A program made the translations under genes and the position numbers. The notes below the pieces were generated by a model. It searched no databases and was not told the DNA's origin. It worked only from the letters and a program-made list of their open reading frames with translations. A stretch of DNA of 64,000 nt from Ectothiorhodospiraceae bacterium (GTDB taxonomy: Bacteria > Pseudomonadota > Gammaproteobacteria > Nitrococcales > Aquisalimonadaceae), in NCBI GenBank assembly GCA_020831845.1, contig JAFIFV010000146.1, positions 62,001 through 126,000 on the forward strand, written 5' to 3'. Below are positions 62,298 to 64,000 of this stretch, piece by piece (within the stretch, counting starts at the first letter, position 1; every line of letters starts with the position of its first letter).

Positions 62298-63620
62298 TTA
62301 CCAGCCGATGGCCTGGGGCAGCCAGGTGGCAATGCCCGGGAAGATCATCACCAGCGCAAGCACGACGATCTGTATGCCGATGAATGGCAGGGCGCCCAGG
62401 TAGATGTGCCACGTTTTCATCTCCGGTGGCGCCACGCCTCGGAGGAAGAACAGCGCCCAGCCGAAGGGTGGCGTCAGGAACGAGGTCTGCAGGTTCAGCG
62501 TGACCAGGATCGCAAGCCAGACCATGTCCACCTGCAGCATGACGAATATCGGCAGCATCAAGGGCAGGGCAATGTAACTGATCTCGATCCACTCCAGAAA
62601 GAATCCGAGAATGAAGATCAGCACCATCATGAAGATCAGGGCGCCCCACAGTTCGCCGGGCACCCAGTCGAACATCGCCGCCACCAGGGTCTCGCCTCGC
62701 AGTCCGCGGAAGGCCAGGGCGAATACCTGGGCGGCGATCAGCACGAAGAAGATCATGCCGCTGATCACCAGCGTGTCGCGCAGCGTGGATCGCAGTGTGG
62801 AAAAGGTCAGCCGGCCCCAGAACAACACCAGCAGCAAGGCTCCGAAGGCGCCCATGGCTGCCGCTTCCGTCGGGGCTGCGACACCGCCGATGATCGAACC
62901 CAGGACCAGGAATATCAGCCCCAGCGGCGGCAGCAGCACCATCAGCAGGTCCCGCGCGATTTCCCTGGCGGAAATACTGCCCAGTTCCTCCTGCGGGATC
63001 GGCGGTGCCAGGTCCGGGCGCAGCCGCGCAAGCACCAGGATGTAGATCACGTAGGCGCCGGCCAGCAGCAGCCCGGGCATCAGCGCCGCGGCGAACAGCG
63101 AGCCCACTGACTCGCCGACGATGTCCGACAGCAGGATGAGCACCAGGCTGGGCGGGAGTATCTGTCCCAGTGTGCCGGAAGCGCAGATGGTGCCGGCCGC
63201 CAGGGGCTTGCTGTAGCCCCTGGCCATCAGCGGTGGAATCGCCATCAGTCCCACCATGACCACGGTCGCGCCGACGATGCCGGTGGACGCGCCCATCAGC
63301 ACCCCGACCACCACAATGGCCAGCGTCATGCCGCCGGGCATGTTGCCCATCGTGCGTGCCGCCACGTCCAGCATGCGTTCGGAAATGCGGGATTTCTCCA
63401 GCATCACACCCATGAACACAAACAGCGGAATGGCCATCAGCGTGTAGTTCGTTATGACGCCGTAGACGCGTGAAGGCAGAAGCGCGAACAGGCCGGGCCC
63501 AAAGCCCAGGTATCCGAAGATGAGCCCTGAGGCGGCAATGGCAAGCGCGATGGGGATACCCAGGAGGATCAGCACGAAAAAGCTGACCACCATCAGGATG
63601 GCGAGTGTTTCAAGCCCCAT
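62298..63620 (-). CDS. TRAP transporter large permease, second system
   Basis: A 440-residue DctM-type permease with about 12 spans. Landmarks are MVVSFFVLILLGIPIALAIA, GVITNYTLMAIPLFVFMGVM, GTICASGTLGQILPPSLVL and FILGFFLEWIEISYIALPLM. It is a paralogue of the protein at 50329, not a close duplicate. Upstream of it in transcription order is its small subunit, and after it the GGT-like enzyme, suggesting the imported solute is handled by that enzyme (inference). Confidence 0.94.
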   Translation of the reverse strand: MGLETLAILMVVSFFVLILLGIPIALAIAASGLIFGYLGFGPGLFALLPSRVYGVITNYTLMAIPLFVFMGVMLEKSRISERMLDVAARTMGNMPGGMTLAIVVVGVLMGASTGIVGATVVMVGLMAIPPLMARGYSKPLAAGTICASGTLGQILPPSLVLILLSDIVGESVGSLFAAALMPGLLLAGAYVIYILVLARLRPDLAPPIPQEELGSISAREIARDLLMVLLPPLGLIFLVLGSIIGGVAAPTEAAAMGAFGALLLVLFWGRLTFSTLRSTLRDTLVISGMIFFVLIAAQVFALAFRGLRGETLVAAMFDWVPGELWGALIFMMVLIFILGFFLEWIEISYIALPLMLPIFVMLQVDMVWLAILVTLNLQTSFLTPPFGWALFFLRGVAPPEMKTWHIYLGALPFIGIQIVVLALVMIFPGIATWLPQAIGW

Positions 63621-63636
63621 GGGGCCTCCTGTTGAA

Positions 63637-64000
63637 TCAGTGGCGGACGGTCTGGCGATACTCGCCCGTGATCAGTCGCACGGATTTCCGCAGGACCACG
63701 GCAAGCCCCTGGAGCGTCAGCAAGCCGAAGCCGACACCGATGAAACTTTTGACGATGAATCGATAGGGCAGGCCGCCCGGGTTCGGAGAGCCTTCACCGA
63801 TCCGGAACGAATGGGCGCCGTAGCGGTAGCCGAGATAGGCCATGAAGGCGGCGAACGGCAGCACGATCAGCAGAGCCACCACCAGGTCCAGCAATTCCTT
63901 CAGCCATGCCGGGTAATGGGCATGGAACACGTCGACGCGGACCATCTCGTCCTGCTGATAGGTGAACACTGCCCCGAACATGGCAATGGCAGCCAGGATG
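63637..64000 (-). CDS. TRAP transporter small permease (5' end cut by window)
   Basis: C-terminal about 121 residues of a DctQ-type subunit; the frame is open to the window edge, so the N terminus lies beyond 64000. The visible part has the conserved loop DEMVRVDVFHAHYPAW, spans near VVALLIVLPFAAFMAYLGY and FIGVGFGLLTLQGLAVVL, and a short tail. The ATG at 63981 is internal. It is 16 bp from the large permease gene. Confidence 0.88.
   Translation of the reverse strand, partial: ILAAIAMFGAVFTYQQDEMVRVDVFHAHYPAWLKELLDLVVALLIVLPFAAFMAYLGYRYGAHSFRIGEGSPNPGGLPYRFIVKSFIGVGFGLLTLQGLAVVLRKSVRLITGEYRQTVRH

Overview
The window looks like chromosome from a high-GC gammaproteobacterium, probably of the Ectothiorhodospiraceae/Chromatiales type. 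This is inferred from the rph / yicC-gmk-rpoZ-spoT-ridA-recG-ubiC-ubiA housekeeping order, a Tat-exported high-potential iron-sulfur protein, and the family resemblance of the proteins. No rRNA or tRNA gene, CRISPR array, prophage or intact transposon was found.

Layout. (1) 1-12670 is housekeeping: RNase PH (cut by the window edge), YicC, guanylate kinase, RNA polymerase omega, SpoT/RelA, an ExeM/NucH-type secreted nuclease, HiPIP, RidA, RecG, UbiC, UbiA and cardiolipin synthase. (2) 12690-26532 is a complete assimilatory nitrate system: a NIT-ANTAR antiterminator (NasR type), the ABC nitrate importer NrtA-NrtB-NrtD, NADH nitrite reductase NirB-NirD, molybdopterin nitrate reductase NasA, the siroheme-pathway methyltransferase CobA and a NarK-type transporter. 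(3) 26781-27876 is a compact three-gene cassette of unknown function with overlapping stop/start codons. (4) 27992-46768 is a mosaic of small stress and metabolic genes: SDR, MFS, AMP nucleosidase, Usp, M14 peptidase, haloacid dehalogenase, ArfB, OhrR-Ohr, small alpha/beta-barrel and hotdog proteins, a MmyB-type regulator, a host-attachment-family protein, quinone reductase, NnrU and an EAL phosphodiesterase. (5) 46765-64000 is mostly catabolic and transport: a proline-racemase-family enzyme with an alcohol dehydrogenase and an EamA exporter, a full TRAP transporter, a rhomboid protease, tandem Usp, TauE/SafE, a gamma-glutamyltransferase-like enzyme and a second TRAP transporter running off the right edge.

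How region 2 works together. Nitrate enters through NrtABD or NarK, is reduced to nitrite by NasA and to ammonium by NirBD, and CobA supplies the precorrin-2 route to the siroheme NirB needs. The non-coding DNA suggests two-layer control as in Klebsiella nas. Each of nasR, nrtA and nirB is preceded by a TGG-N8-TTG(C/T) sigma-54-like element with NtrC-like GCAC...GTGC dyads upstream (ammonium limitation). The nirB leader, and less clearly the nrtA leader, carries small hairpins with A-x-x-G loops followed by a terminator, the expected target of the ANTAR protein (nitrate).

The least expected non-coding feature is a family of palindromic, MITE-like repeats. One near-intact copy lies inside the nrt operon, another follows the host-attachment gene, and two decayed relatives lie elsewhere. 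The most promising unexplained genes are the 26.8-27.9 kb cassette, a proline-racemase-family enzyme with Ser/Thr at both catalytic Cys positions, and a zinc-ribbon rhomboid coupled to a small membrane protein.
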